NCBI GenBank assembly: GCA_963995505.1
Contig: OZ023187.1
Coordinates: forward strand, 131,501 to 195,500
Length of the DNA: 64,000 bases
From: Hypericum androsaemum
Lineage: Eukaryota > Streptophyta > Magnoliopsida > Malpighiales > Hypericaceae
Direction of reading: 5' to 3'
Shown: piece after piece, positions 1 through 10,713 of the stretch
How positions within the stretch are numbered: the stretch's first letter is position 1
How the letters are laid out: each line of letters starts with the position of its first letter
Notes under the pieces: model-generated
Databases searched by the model: none
The model's input: only the letters and a program-made list of their open reading frames with translations
Told to the model about the DNA's origin: nothing
Position numbers and translations under genes: made by a program

Positions 1-410
1 GCCTTCCGTGCCCCCCATGTTTTATCCACCGGGTCTTGGGGTCGATCTTTTTTTTCTTTGGGCTATCAGCTCTCCTCGGACAAAAAGACTTCTGAGCTTT
101 TGGGACACCGTTATCGGGCGATCGTCCTTGCCCCCGAGTCTTACCCGCCAGGTCTTAGGGTCAGCCATTGCCTTCTTAGGGTCCAGCCGTCCTTACTTTC
201 CGAGTCTTTCCCTCCGAGTCTTAGGGTTGGCCTTTGTCGGCTTTAGCCTCTCTCCTTTTTGGCTTCGTTGAATGCCAACCATAGCAATGAAAGTACTTAC
301 GTGAGGGTCGATTATCAGTTTCCCCCCGTGACATTGATATGAAGCCAAGCCTTCAAATTGAGAGAGTTGAGGTTGTCCTTCCATCCCTTGTTGTTAGGTA
401 GATCCGAACA

Positions 411-680
411 CCGGTTGACAGTTGATGTCATCTTCGTCGAGATCTCTTTGTCGATTGACGTCGTCCTCATCGAGCTTTTCTTATCGATTGTCGTCGTCCT
501 CATCAAGCTCTTCTTATTGGTTGACATCGTTGTCATCGAGCTCATCATCCTCATCGAGCTCTTCTTATCGATTGACATCATCCTCATCGAGCTCGTCATC
601 CTCATCGAACTCTTCTTATTGGTTGACATCATTGTCATCGAGCTCATCATCCTCATCGAGCTCTTCTTATTGATTGATGT
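411..680. repeat. Minisatellite, about 18/36-bp units
   Basis: Units built from 'catcctcatcgagctc' and 'ttcttatcgattgacatc' alternate imperfectly. All frames through it are open by composition, giving Ser-rich or Ile/Leu-rich artefact ORFs on the plus strand. It lies in the Gypsy leader/gag. Confidence 0.75.
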
Positions 681-1410
681 GATGGTGGTTGTCCTCCACG
701 TCCAGGTTCATCCGTGCTTGATGCATGACTTGGGGGGTCGGGGTAGGATTGGAAACCTTTGAGTCAAACAAAGGATTTGTGTAGACATCCCTCCTTTTGA
801 AAGAGTTTTGGTCGGCTGAGACCCTAGATAGGTATGACCAGTCTTGGGTCAGGGTCGATTGGTACCAGCTCGGTCCCGCTTGGACATTGTTAGCCCCCAT
901 CCTTGCAGTCTTGTACTATCCCGAGTAGTTCACTCTATGTGTCCCCATGTAAGGAGTTGTTTGATACGGGGGATACATAGGAATTTTGGGCATTAGATTA
1001 TAACCGAACACACCCGATCATGGCAGAGTTGCGGTGAAAGGTATATGACCGATCCATGATTGCCAAAAGGCCGGTTGGACGGGTAGAGCTGATCCGGTGG
1101 ATACGCTCATCCCTTGGTGTTGATTGATGACTAACTCTGATGACTCCTCACAGTGCCCAAAAGACCCCACGTAGAGCTTCCGAGCACGAAAAGTAGCACA
1201 TGTCTCCATCGGGATGACGGGTGTATAGAACTCTATCGGAGCGACGTTGATCTCAGCCGGCTCTTTGGAGGAAGCCGCGGGAGGTGAGTTCCTCCTCACG
1301 TTTAGTTGAGAGGCAGAAGGTGTTGGCTTCTTAGAAAGAATCAAAGCGACAACTTCTTGATACCCTTGGCTGGGAAAAGGTGTTAGACCGCCTTCTTAGA
1401 CGCCCTCCTT

Positions 1411-1429
1411 AGTCCCACCGAGCGTGCCA
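1411..1429 (-). other. Gypsy primer-binding site
   Basis: On the minus strand this reads tggcacgctcggtgggact, six bases inside the LTR end. It matches the type of primer-binding site common in plant Tat/Ogre elements. It fixes the element orientation as minus. Confidence 0.7.
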
Positions 1430-1435
1430 AAAATA

Positions 1436-3273
1436 TGTTGCAGGAATAAGTGAACAAGTAACTTGAGACAGATCCGGAGTGGTCGTACCAAGGTCGGTCT
1501 AACTATGGTAGGCTAGGCTAAGCTACAAACTACGGACTACGGGCTAAGGAAAGGAAAAGTAACAATGATAAGTAAAGTAGTTATGTGTTGTATTGGTGAT
1601 GATCGTCTCCGTCGCCCGAGCCCTCCTTATATAGAGTGCCTTGACCTAACCTCCGTGTCTTCAGAATAGGGAATCCTAAACAGCCTCAAAGACCTTCGGC
1701 TCCAAGTCTCAATCCCGAGAGATCCGCTTTAAGTTATTTGTTCATAATATGACGAGATCCTCCCGGCTTAGTACAAGCCATCTTCCTTAAATGAGCAGAT
1801 CCCGTCCTTGAATTTGATGCTTTCAAAATGTGACGACCAAGTAATTGCGGCCTAAAGAGGAACTTACCAAGTCTTGCCAAATACTGAGAATCTTGGCTGA
1901 AGTTAGGAAAATATCGATCGACTTGACCTTCTCAAATCTCCCATGCAAAATCTATACTCAAGTCCATCATCGTCCAAGATGGACATCTCGTCAGGTCCAA
2001 AGTGAATCCCCAAATAGGCTCAAGCTAACGGCCTCCTCAACCAAAATGGACATATTCTCGAAATCGCGTTCCCGCCTATAAAGGTCAAATGAGCTTCCCG
2101 CTTGGGTCCAAGTTGGCTTCTTACCTTTGGCTTCTCCCTTGGCTTCTCGCCTTAAGCTCCTCGCTTGGCTTCTCGCCTTAGGTTTCTTGCTCGGCCTCTC
2201 GCTCGGCCTCTCACTTGGCTTCCCGCCTTAGGCTTCTTGCTCGACCTCTCACCGTAGGCCTCTCACCGTAGGCCTCTCACCGTAGACCTCTCACAGTAGG
2301 CCTCTTGCCGTAGGCTTCTCGCTTGGATCCCAGAATCATCTTTCCACCTACAAGTATGGAGCAAGAGGCGGGCCATACCACCTTCAACTTGAAGCAGGCC
2401 TTACCGGCTTGAAGTCCAACGCGGACTTAAACGGCCACTCCAAGTGGGCTGAGTGGCCTAACTCAGACATCCTACTTAGCGGGGTAAGGTGCCCAACTCA
2501 GAAATATCGACCTCACAAGCCAAAGCACCCAACCTGAACATATCACTTCACGGATTAAGGCACCTTACCCGGATATATCGACTTCATGTATAGAAGTGCC
2601 CAACCCAGACAAATTGACTTCATGTACCGAAGTGTCCAACCTAGACATATCGACTTCACGGACTGAAGTATCCAACCCGGACATATCGACTTCACGGGCC
2701 GAAGGGCTCGGCATTCACCCGGACATCCAACTTCGAGGGCACAACCCAGACATCCCGGATGACTTCGGAGATAGGACATCCACTCGGACTTCACGGATGG
2801 GGCGTCCACCTTCAAACTCAGAGCAAATATCCAAATTAAACTACATTTTTGACCTCATTCTGCTATGAATCCGAAATTGTTGTAAACTATAGAGTTGTAG
2901 ATCGACGTCTTAGCTTTTCAAAGAAACTTGAATTGTTTTATTTTGATCTACATATAGAAAGTTATGAGCATTTTACTGAGGAGCATTACCCAGGCAGGCG
3001 AGAAGCTGACCGAACCGGGAGCTTTGGTCTTGGAAGCCGTCTATCATCACCGGTTTTGACCAAGTAAGACCATCTTTGGACTCGATGGAGGGGAGACCAT
3101 CGACAACCTCTTTCCAACTCAAAACTGGAAGTGATTGCTTTGAGACAACACCGCGTACTGGTCACTTTCAGACCACATCGATCACCGATCAACCGGTCAC
3201 CCAGTCACCTTGCGACCACACCAGGTACCTCAAAATATATTGACAATGCCGAGATTATTTTTATACCTCAACA
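1436..3273 (-). repeat. Gypsy LTR, inner copy
   Basis: On the minus strand it opens TGTTGAGG and closes CCTGCAACA, the expected TG...CA ends, and abuts the primer-binding site. It is therefore the LTR that belongs to the internal region at 1-1435. Within it are a pyrimidine-rich block of 'ggcctctcgctc' repeats (about 2150-2330) and a 36-bp tandem array (about 2560-2705). Both arrays recur, with different copy number, in the neighbouring LTR. Confidence 0.8.
2560..2705. repeat. 36-bp tandem repeat in LTR
   Basis: About four units of the form 'gaagtgyccaacc' + 'ngacatatcgacttcac', each ending at a new 'gaagt'. More diverged units extend left to about 2455. The 36-bp period keeps a 12-residue reading frame open, but this is inside an LTR and is not taken as coding. 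Confidence 0.75.
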
Positions 3274-5373
3274 AGTAACCTGAGACAGATCTTGAGTGGT
3301 CATTCCAAGGTCAGTCTAACTATGCTAGGCTATGCTAAGCTACGAACTACGGACTACGGGCTTAGGAAAGGAAAAGTAACAATGATGAGTAAATTAGTTG
3401 TGTGTTGTGTTGGTGATGATCATCTCCGTCGCTCGAGCCCTCCTTATATAGAGTGTCTTGACCTAACCTTCATGCCTTCAGAATTGGGAATCCTAAACAA
3501 CCTCCAAGACTTTCGGCTCCAAGTCTCAATCCCGAGAGATCCGCTTTAAGTTATTTGTTCATAATATGATGAGATCCTCCCGGCTCAGTACAAGCCATTT
3601 TCCGTAAATGAGCAGATCCCATCCTCGAATAGGAAGCTTTCAAAATGTGACGACCAAGAAATTGCGGCCTAAAGAGGAACTTACCAAGTCTTGCCAAATA
3701 CTGAGAATCTCGGCTCAAGTTAAGAAAATATTAATCGACTCGACCTTCTCGAATCTCCCACGCAAAATCTCGACTCAAGTCTGTCATCGCCCAAGATGGA
3801 CATCTTGTCAGGCCCAAAGTGAATCCCAAAATGGGCTCAAGCTAACAGCCTCCTCAACCAAAGTGGACCTATTCCCGTAATCACGTTCCCGCCTATGAAA
3901 GTCAAATGAGCTTCCCGCTTGGGTCCAAGTTGGCTTCTTACCTTCGGCTTCTCGCTCGGCTTCTCGCCTTAGGCTCCTCGCTCAGTTTCTTGCCTTAGAT
4001 TTCTCGCTCGGCCTCTCGCTCCTCTTGCTTGGCTTCCCGCCTTAGGCTTCTCGCTCGACCTCTCGCCGTAGGCCTCTCACTGTAGGCCTCTCGCTCGGCC
4101 TCTCCCTCAGCCTCTCGCTCGGCCTCTCGCCACTCGACCTCTCGCTCGGCCTCTTACTCAGCCTCTTGCTTGGCCTCTCATCGTAGGCCTCTTACTCGGC
4201 CTCTCGCCACTTGGCCTCTCACCGTAGGCTTCTCGGCTCAGCCTCTCGCTCAGCCTCTCGCCACTCGGCCTCTCCCTTGGCCACTCACCGTAGGCCTCTC
4301 ACTCGGCTCTTCGCTCGGATTCTCTCTCAGCCTCTCATCGTAGGCTTCCAGCTTGACCTCTCGACGTAGGCCTCTCGCTCGGTCTCTTGCCGTAGGCTTC
4401 TCGCTTGGAACCTAGAATCATCTTTCCACCTACAAGCATGGTGCAAGAGGCGGGCCTTACCACCTTCAACTCGTAGTGGGCCTTACCGCCTTAAAGTCCA
4501 ATACGGACTTAAACGACCACTCTAAGTGGGCCGAGTGGTCCAACTCGGACATCCTACTTAGCCGGCCGAGGTGCCCAACTTAGACATATCGACCTCACAA
4601 GCAGAAGCGCCTAACCTGGACATATCACTTCACGGATCAAGGCACCTTACCCTGATATATCGACTTCATGTACCAAAGTGCCCAACCCGGACATATCGAC
4701 TTCATGTACCGAAGTGTCCAACCCAGACATATCGACTTCACAGACTGAAGTGCCCAACCCGGACATATCGATTTCACGGGCCGAAGGGCTCGGCATTCAC
4801 CCGAACATCCAACTTCGAGGGCACAACCCAGATATCCTGGATGACTTCGGAGACAGAACATCCACTCAGACTTCAAGGATGGGGCGCCTACTCGAACTTC
4901 ACGGATGGGGCATCCACCTTCAAACTCAGAGCAAATATCCAAATTAAACTATATTTTTGACCTCCATTCACTCCGAATCAGAAATTGTTGTAAACTACAG
5001 AGTTGTAGATCCACGTCTTAGCTTTTCATAGAAACTTGAATCGTTTCATTTTGATCTCCAGATAGAAAGTGATGAGCATTTTACTGAGGAGCGTTACCGA
5101 GGCAAGCGAGAAGCTGACTGAACTGGGAGCTTTGGTCTTGGAAGCCGTCTATCATCACCGGTTTCGGCCAAGTAAGACCATCTTCGGACTCGATGGAGGA
5201 GAGACCATCGACAACCTCTTTCTAACTCAAAACCGGAAGTGATTGCTTTGAGACAACACCGCCCACCGGTCACTTTCAGACCATATCGATCACCGGTCAA
5301 CCGGTCACCTTGCGATCACACCGGATACCTCAAAATATATTGACAATGCCGAGATTATTTTTATACCTCAACA
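3274..5373 (-). repeat. Gypsy LTR, outer copy, missing its last bases
   Basis: Second copy of the same LTR in direct orientation, about 260 bp longer because its 'ggcctctcgctcgg' block (3930-4410) is expanded. Its TGTTGAGG end lies at 5373. At the other end the terminal bases found in the inner LTR (1436-1452) are absent and it joins the inner LTR directly at a shared 'aacaagtaac'. Sequence beyond 5373 is unrelated, so this is the outer boundary of the element. The left partner is outside the window, so no target-site duplication can be checked. Confidence 0.75.
4640..4795. repeat. 36-bp tandem repeat in outer LTR
   Basis: Counterpart of the array at 2560-2705. Here four units are well preserved ('gaagtgcccaacccggac' + 'atatcgacttca'). 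Confidence 0.75.
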
Positions 5374-5429
5374 GAGTATTTTGATAATTCTACATGAAGG
5401 AACAAACCACCAAAAAATATAATTTTTTT

Positions 5430-6171
5430 AAATTATGGTAAGATGGAGTATTGCACCCAACATACATATATTTGTACTCGGGAATGTCAAAGAAAGGCCT
5501 TAAAGAACTGCGAAAAAAGAAAAGGTTCTAGAACATTTCGAGTTCTTTAAGGAATTTGTTTGGCGTAAACTCTAATTTTTAGGATCGAACAATATTAAAA
5601 CTATTTCAAAGGTGACTTCTATGTTGGTGAAGTTTAAATTAAAAAAAATTAAGTGAATTTCACGACAAACCAACCCGTTGGGCCTTATCAAAACCCAGAC
5701 CAGGGTAAACAACTAGGGTTTTGGACTCACACCGAGCCCACAAAGCCCAGCGCTAAAGTAGGAAGGGGCAAATTTTAACACGTTCCCGCTCGGTTTTCCC
5801 TCTCTTTAAAAACCAGCCTTCTACGGCTCTCTTTCGTCGTTCGGAGCAGAGGATAACAAATTTCCCTAAATAAATTCTCATAAAAAATGAAAAATCCCCA
5901 AATTCCCTCTAACTAAAAAAATAATAATATCAAACCAGACTTTGTTCTTCACTTCACACACGAGTAAGAGACAGCCACTAAAAGTTGGGGGGAAAAGGAA
6001 ATTTTTTTTAAAAAAAGGTAGAAAAGGAAAATGCCGGAATTGACCTCTAGGTTTTATAACACTGAAATTATGTGTTCCATCTATGGATTCTCCTCTTGAA
6101 GCTGCAAATCCCTCCACGGCCACCGCTTCCGGCGGCTATGAACCGGCCGTCTCCGTCGCGTCGGACTCCTC
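5430..6171 (+). pseudogene. TSO1-like (CXC/CPP family) 5' fragment: promoter, 5'UTR and exon 1, truncated
   Basis: This is the 5' end of a gene whose better-preserved twin lies inverted at 33523-34751. The first ATG is at 6083 and opens MDSPLEAANPSTATASGGYE. Homology with the twin stops at about 6171 within exon 1, where it joins an unrelated dispersed repeat and hits a stop (tga 6173). Upstream, 5450-6080 aligns with the reverse complement of 34120-34751 and carries the shared promoter/leader. Family assignment comes from exon 2 of the twin, which is missing here. TSO1-like proteins are nuclear DNA-binding regulators with paired CXC domains; none of that part is present. A dead fragment. Confidence 0.7.
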
Positions 6172-6345
6172 TTGATTGTATTAAAATTATGCTACAATAT
6201 AATCTGTAATCTTTATTTGTGACATCGTATTATCTACATTATATGTAAGAGCTTGTATTATTGACATTATATTTGGGAACAGCTTTATCGTCTGTGTATA
6301 TCATTTGTTTGCTTTGATCTTTTAATTTTTTTTTAAACAAGTACC
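6172..6345 (+). repeat. Dispersed repeat shared with 16520-16690 and 27180-27350
   Basis: Starting at 'ttgattgtattaaaattatg' this stretch matches the ends of both tandem-duplication units, at perhaps 85-90 percent by eye. It begins exactly where the TSO1-like exon is cut, so it marks a rearrangement breakpoint. Function unknown. Confidence 0.65.
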
Positions 6346-6825
6346 CGGCGGGAGCCAACCAAATTACAGAGAATTTGCTGTTTGACGCCCATTGTAGCAA
6401 GTGAAGCTCCTTGTGAAAGAGAAAAAAAGAGAAAGAGAGGAGAGGGAGAGAAGGAAGAGCCAAGTGAAGGCCTCCATTATAGTAAGTGAAGTTCCGTGTG
6501 TGTTTGCATATTATAGTGAATTCTCTCCTGACTTGAACGCTCCCAAAAGTAGATCGTGTTGATCAAACGGGGTGATCAAATCTTTTGTCCCTCCTTGTGT
6601 TTTTCTTTGTATTTGTGTTTTGTGTTGCTTGCTCGTACTTTGTGCTTCTGTTGCGTTGTGTAGGTCCACCGAAAGTAGGTTGATTTCCCAACATCTATGT
6701 GTTGTCCGGTTTCAGACTCTGCCCCTAAGAGGGGTTTTGTGAGATGTTGCAATTGGGTTCTTGTTTCTAAGTATGTTCACTTCATTATCTCTTCTGTGGT
6801 TGCGGGAATCATACCATGTTGTATC
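6346..6825. other. Intergenic, purine-rich tract and DUF247-associated repeat
   Basis: Contains a purine run (about 6416-6460) and, from about 6700, a segment that recurs at 43527-43560/44379-44465 and in part at 31070-31115 ('ggactctgcccctaag', then 'gatgttgcaattgggttc'). No coding evidence. Confidence 0.5.
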
Positions 6826-7402
6826 TTTCTTTATTTTTGGTTTAGAACTACTTTGTATCTGGCCAAATGAGCCGATTAATCCAAGTTTGAGATAGAACTT
6901 TGGAAATGTGATAAAATTCTACCAACAAATATTTAATACTGCTGTGTTCCCAATGACTCGAACTCAATATCTGGATTAAGTTAGAATAACTCTCTCGTCA
7001 ATTAATTTACGTGGTTGTTGGTACGTGGTTGGGTACGATTCTTAATCGTTGGTACGTTCTTACGTCGTTGAGTGTGGATGGTGCAAGTCGTTGGTTACGA
7101 TTCTTAGTCGTGTCCGCTACCTGATTGAGATAATGCCTCAGTGAAGGTTCTTAAACGTATTGTACAAAACAGTTGACGGTGTGGGGCATAGGTAACAAAG
7201 CGCATAAATGACGGAAGCTTTTATTTGATAAGTGAAACTTTATTATTACTCGAAAAGATGATACAATAAAGTAGCTGCATATAGTCACACTCACAATTGC
7301 TCTGGAGAAGCAATTTTCTTTTTATATTTTTGGTGATAAGGGGCAATTTTCTTAACGCTGCTAAATATTCACCCAAGGAGGTATCACAGAGATAAATAGA
7401 AG

Positions 7403-8623
7403 CTACAGTGAGATGATGGAACACACTGTTTGTATCATAGTAAGCACGACAAGAATGGATGCTGCAATGACAGATATGACTTTCCAGGGAGTGTCCAAGT
7501 AATTCTGTTTCAGCGTCGCCATCCACTTGTGGCAACGGATTTCGCAATAGTCATTGATTTTCTTGCAGCGATGTGAATAATAGAACGAATCCCTATAGAT
7601 TACTTCCTTCTCCAGATTGTTGAATACCTTTGACACTTCTTGGTTGGTAGCCAATTGGTTCTTCAGTATATCATTCTTCACAAGTAGTTCCACGTCATGA
7701 TCCGTGTCGATAAGCATACCCATCAACACGAAATAATCGGTGATATGCGAAGAACCGTGATGGCACTGATCATATGCTAAAACATTTCGGAAAATGGTTT
7801 CGGTCGAATCAGACACATCTATCGGAGGGATTGTAAGCTTTCCATTATCGAATTCTATGTCAAGCAATTCTTTTCCCTCTGCTTTCAGGAATTTGACTCC
7901 AGCCTCGTGAAGTTCAGTTATGCTTTTAATTTTTTTAAACTCCCCCTCATATTTGGGCTGTCTTCTGGCATTAGTTGGTAGATAATAAAGTGTTTGAAAA
8001 TCGACAAGATGCATTACCTCGCAGCAGTTGAGGCCTGTCACGCCTTCGTTGTCCATCAAGGTTTTGATGTAGGAACGAGTTAGCTCTGTGTTGGAGCGCC
8101 GCTCGGTTATTGTTGTACCATTAGTACTTTTGGCAAAGTCTAGTATTTTCTTCAGAATAAAAAATGGAAGCTGATTTTCAAGGAGCAGCATGTCCCGGTG
8201 GACCTGAAAACTGAAGAAATCCTCATCGTAGTAGATATCACTTACAGGACTGGCTGAGTTGGGGGGTTGAAATTCAAGCAAGAAGTTGATGACAAAGATG
8301 GCATCAACTAGCATGACTTGTACAAAGTCATCGCTAGAGAGCGTAATGCATTCTGCGTAGAATCCCCTTGTTTCTTCCTCATGTCTCTTCATAAGCCTTA
8401 CAAGAGCATCCAAGTCTATGCTGTTGTACCCAATGAAGCCTTCGAAGCACCTCCACTTGTAATCTTCCATGGCCTCCAAACCTTTTTTGCCATGATGGAT
8501 AGGGCCCAAAGAAACTAGTCGAGGGACGTAGGCAGCCTCGTTTACATCTCGCAGGCTCTTCGGAACTTTGTATATGCAACGGTGTTGAGATATGCGGAAC
8601 ACACGCTGCGGCTTTCCCTTCAT
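7403..8623 (-). CDS. DUF247 (UPF0481) family membrane protein, copy 1
   Basis: Intronless plant DUF247 protein of about 406 residues, a usual length for the family. The N-terminal signature is clear (HRCIYKVPKSLRD followed by YVPRLVSLGPIHHG), as are the mid-domain segment 'DMLLLENQLPFFIL' and the C-terminal hydrophobic segment after 'TPWKVISVIAAS', expected to anchor the protein in a membrane. I start at ATG 8621-8623. The upstream ATG used by the paralogue at 47107 is present here but out of frame because of one extra base, and an in-frame GTG lies nine bases further up. The biochemical function of DUF247 is unknown; some grass members act in self-incompatibility, which cannot be transferred to this gene. 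The copy at 18051-19271 encodes the same protein. Confidence 0.9.
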   Translation of the reverse strand: MKGKPQRVFRISQHRCIYKVPKSLRDVNEAAYVPRLVSLGPIHHGKKGLEAMEDYKWRCFEGFIGYNSIDLDALVRLMKRHEEETRGFYAECITLSSDDFVQVMLVDAIFVINFLLEFQPPNSASPVSDIYYDEDFFSFQVHRDMLLLENQLPFFILKKILDFAKSTNGTTITERRSNTELTRSYIKTLMDNEGVTGLNCCEVMHLVDFQTLYYLPTNARRQPKYEGEFKKIKSITELHEAGVKFLKAEGKELLDIEFDNGKLTIPPIDVSDSTETIFRNVLAYDQCHHGSSHITDYFVLMGMLIDTDHDVELLVKNDILKNQLATNQEVSKVFNNLEKEVIYRDSFYYSHRCKKINDYCEIRCHKWMATLKQNYLDTPWKVISVIAASILVVLTMIQTVCSIISL

Positions 8624-8856
8624 AATTGTCACTAGTTGCGGGCTAGCATGTTCGTCGTCGTCTATTTCTGTTTGCTCATTGCTCCGATCAATTGTCCATT
8701 GGTGATTTTTGACGCCCTTTTCTTGTGTGGTGATAGCTGATTTTAGACACCATAAGCAAAGTCAATATGCAGTCTTGATTAGAACAAGTTGTTATGACAT
8801 AGAATAGAATGAGATCAATCTTATAAACATGAACATGAACAAGAACAAGCAAACTA

Positions 8857-8940
8857 ACCTGCTGCCCCTGTTTTTGTTGATACGTAACCTGTTGCCCCTT
8901 TTTTTGTTGATACGTAACATGTTGCCCCTTTCATTGTTAA
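8857..8940. repeat. 30-bp tandem repeat upstream of DUF247 copy 1
   Basis: Nearly three units of 'acctgttgcccctttttt' + 'gttgatacgta'. It sits about 230 bp upstream of the chosen start, in the likely 5'UTR/promoter. It is repeated exactly in unit 2 (19505-19588) and absent from the other two DUF247 loci. Confidence 0.8.
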
Positions 8941-8984
8941 CAGTTCCCTTTCGACCTTCCTAGGAAACACAGAGATTGTCACTT

Positions 8985-9640
8985 AAATACAGTGGACAAT
9001 AATTATTGACCCTCATCAACGCACGTACAAGTGCATTTATGTTGAATTGAGTACAATTCTCACAATTTGGGATTTTTCATCAATCCCGGCCAACAGATGT
9101 CATCTAAATTTACGTCTCTCGTTGTCAATGTACAAGTTCACATTGCTGCTAAAATAATTTAGGTGCACAAGTATGTAGCGTTATGGCTGATTATACCAAT
9201 GACCGACCATTCTCGCTGCACATCAAGCATGTGGCGCTAGCTGACTTTGCGATCAACAGTTTTTCGGTTGTACACATCTTGGCAGTGCTACTAGCACGGA
9301 AGTTAATTCAGATCTAAGAGTTTTGTCATAACGATCAACAACTTGGTCCTATAACAGTGGAGTATGCACTAATATCGACCATTGTAATTTTGGCTAAAGC
9401 ATTTCATCAATCAAGTGCAGGCGAACTAAAACAGCATGTTGCCTTAAGTGATATGATTCTGAAGGATTCCACTGGTAGTGGCAGTAGTTTACTTTCATTA
9501 CATTATGAAGAAGAAATTTGTGGACCAGAAACACTAACTTCACCTGTAAGAGTTTCTATATTATCTCCGACATCACCATCTCACGTACAAGGGCAATTAT
9601 GTTGAATATAGTACTATTCTCCGGGCTTCGCATCAATCAC
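8985..9640 (-). promoter_or_regulatory. Conserved DUF247 5' flank
   Basis: Segments here ('caattctcacaatttggga', 'aatcccggccaacag', 'tctccgacatcacc') recur in the same order upstream of the DUF247 locus at 45763-47107 (47300-47640) and in part at 31920-32130. Conservation across paralogues makes it the best candidate for the shared promoter region, though a plain duplication remnant is equally possible. An open stretch at 9357-9605 is not taken as a gene. Confidence 0.45.
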
Positions 9641-9694
9641 GGTGTCATCCAAATTTATGGCTGATTGTACCATCGTCCTTGCTCATCAATTTTA

Positions 9695-9960
9695 ACTTTG
9701 AAAAAATATCACATGTGCTCGTGTGCGGATTCTGGAGCAATACAACTAATAAAAGTGTTCTCTTTTGTTGGGGTTGAGAAATGTTTTTCAATTCTCATTC
9801 TCGATCACAAGCTCATTTTTTGATAATTTACACACCCATTTCAATCAAAATTTTATCCCAATTAATTTAAATAACTTTTTAGTTAATATAAATATGTTAT
9901 ACTGCTTAGAAATTATTTGAAAAATTAAAGATTCTATATAACTAAACAAATATTTCACTG
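9695..9960. repeat. Repeat shared with 17195-17465
   Basis: 'atcacatgtgctcgt' through 'caattctcattct' and the AT-rich tail match the end of unit 1 (17195-17465) and unit 2. It is an older, diverged internal duplication. Confidence 0.65.
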
Positions 9961-10009
9961 GTGAGATGATTCTAAAATATTTCACGGGTGAGAGTTCCCT
10001 TTCAATCTT

Positions 10010-10440
10010 CCTCAAAAACACGGATATTGTTTTATGCTCGATCCACTTTAGTTTAGTGGCCTTTTCTTGTGGGGATTATTCTTGGATCCGCCTCGGTTTG
10101 ATTTGAGATCCATATGGACTTCGACACTTTTCATATGGTTGCAAGTTGAGAAACTTGCCTTGGTTGATTCATCTAAACCTTACCTTTTATATGCATTAAA
10201 ATGCCCACGAGATTGCGTCTATGATATTAGCTCATGGTTTTTAGCCGTAGCTTGTCTCGGCATAATTCTGCATTGGTCGTTGGCTTTCATAGCTTTTTGA
10301 TCGTCCATTGCTTCCACCCATATCATCATGTTGATTTCGGATGGCGTTTATTTTCTATTTGGTGTTTTCATTTTTTTTCTATGTATTTACTTTTCTTGTC
10401 TTGTGACCGAATATCTTAAATATAGACTTCGTGTCATCCT
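10010..10440. other. Unassigned stretch with short open frames
   Basis: Plus-strand frames at 10067-10300 and 10234-10419 are open and hydrophobic, with no recognisable motif. They are kept with two base changes in unit 2 (20715-20948), one of which alters the peptide. I see no support for a gene. Confidence 0.3.
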
Positions 10441-10469
10441 TCACGAAAAAAACACGTAGATTGTCACTT

Positions 10470-10705
10470 ATGCAGTGGACAATGAACAATTATTGACGCT
10501 CACCAACACACGCACAAGTGCATTTATATAGAATTGAGTACAATTCTCACAATTTGGGATTTTCCATCAATCCCGGCCAACAGCTGGCATCTAAATTTAT
10601 GTCTGATTGTCAATGTTCAAGTTCACATTGCTACTGAACTAATTTAGTTGCACATTTATGTAGCATTATGACTGATTGCACCAACAATCATCGCTTTTCT
10701 TATGG
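10470..10705 (-). repeat. Second copy of the DUF247 5' flank (relic)
   Basis: About 200 bp closely matching 8985-9190 ('ggacaatgaacaattattga' onward) with no DUF247 coding sequence beside it. This suggests an additional, now lost, DUF247 unit. The last 70 bp are repeated again at 11333-11402. Confidence 0.6.
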
Positions 10706-10713
10706 TTAAAGGT

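Larger units (their letters stand above)
1..1435 (-). mobile_element. Gypsy (Tat/Ogre-type) leader and gag region, degenerate, partial
   Basis: This is the 5' internal part of an LTR retrotransposon read on the minus strand. It starts just inside the LTR at 1436 with a primer-binding site and continues off the left edge of the window. Minus-strand open stretches at 1018-1344 and 667-900 look like gag-leader sequence but are separated by stops. Further in (315-656) the frame becomes a Met/Ser/Lys/Thr-rich repeat translated from a minisatellite. No protease, reverse transcriptase or integrase is present in the window. The lineage call rests on the primer-binding site and the very long LTRs; the gag itself shows no motif I recognise. 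Confidence 0.6.

Noticed and set aside
358..762. Ser-rich and Ile/Leu-rich plus-strand open frames
   Set aside because: They translate an 18/36-bp minisatellite in a retrotransposon leader, are open in several frames at once and have no domain.
9357..9605. 82-codon open frame upstream of DUF247, duplicated at 20005-20253
   Set aside because: Duplicated unchanged only because the whole flank is. The paralogous flank near 47513 shows scattered changes without a maintained frame. No motif.
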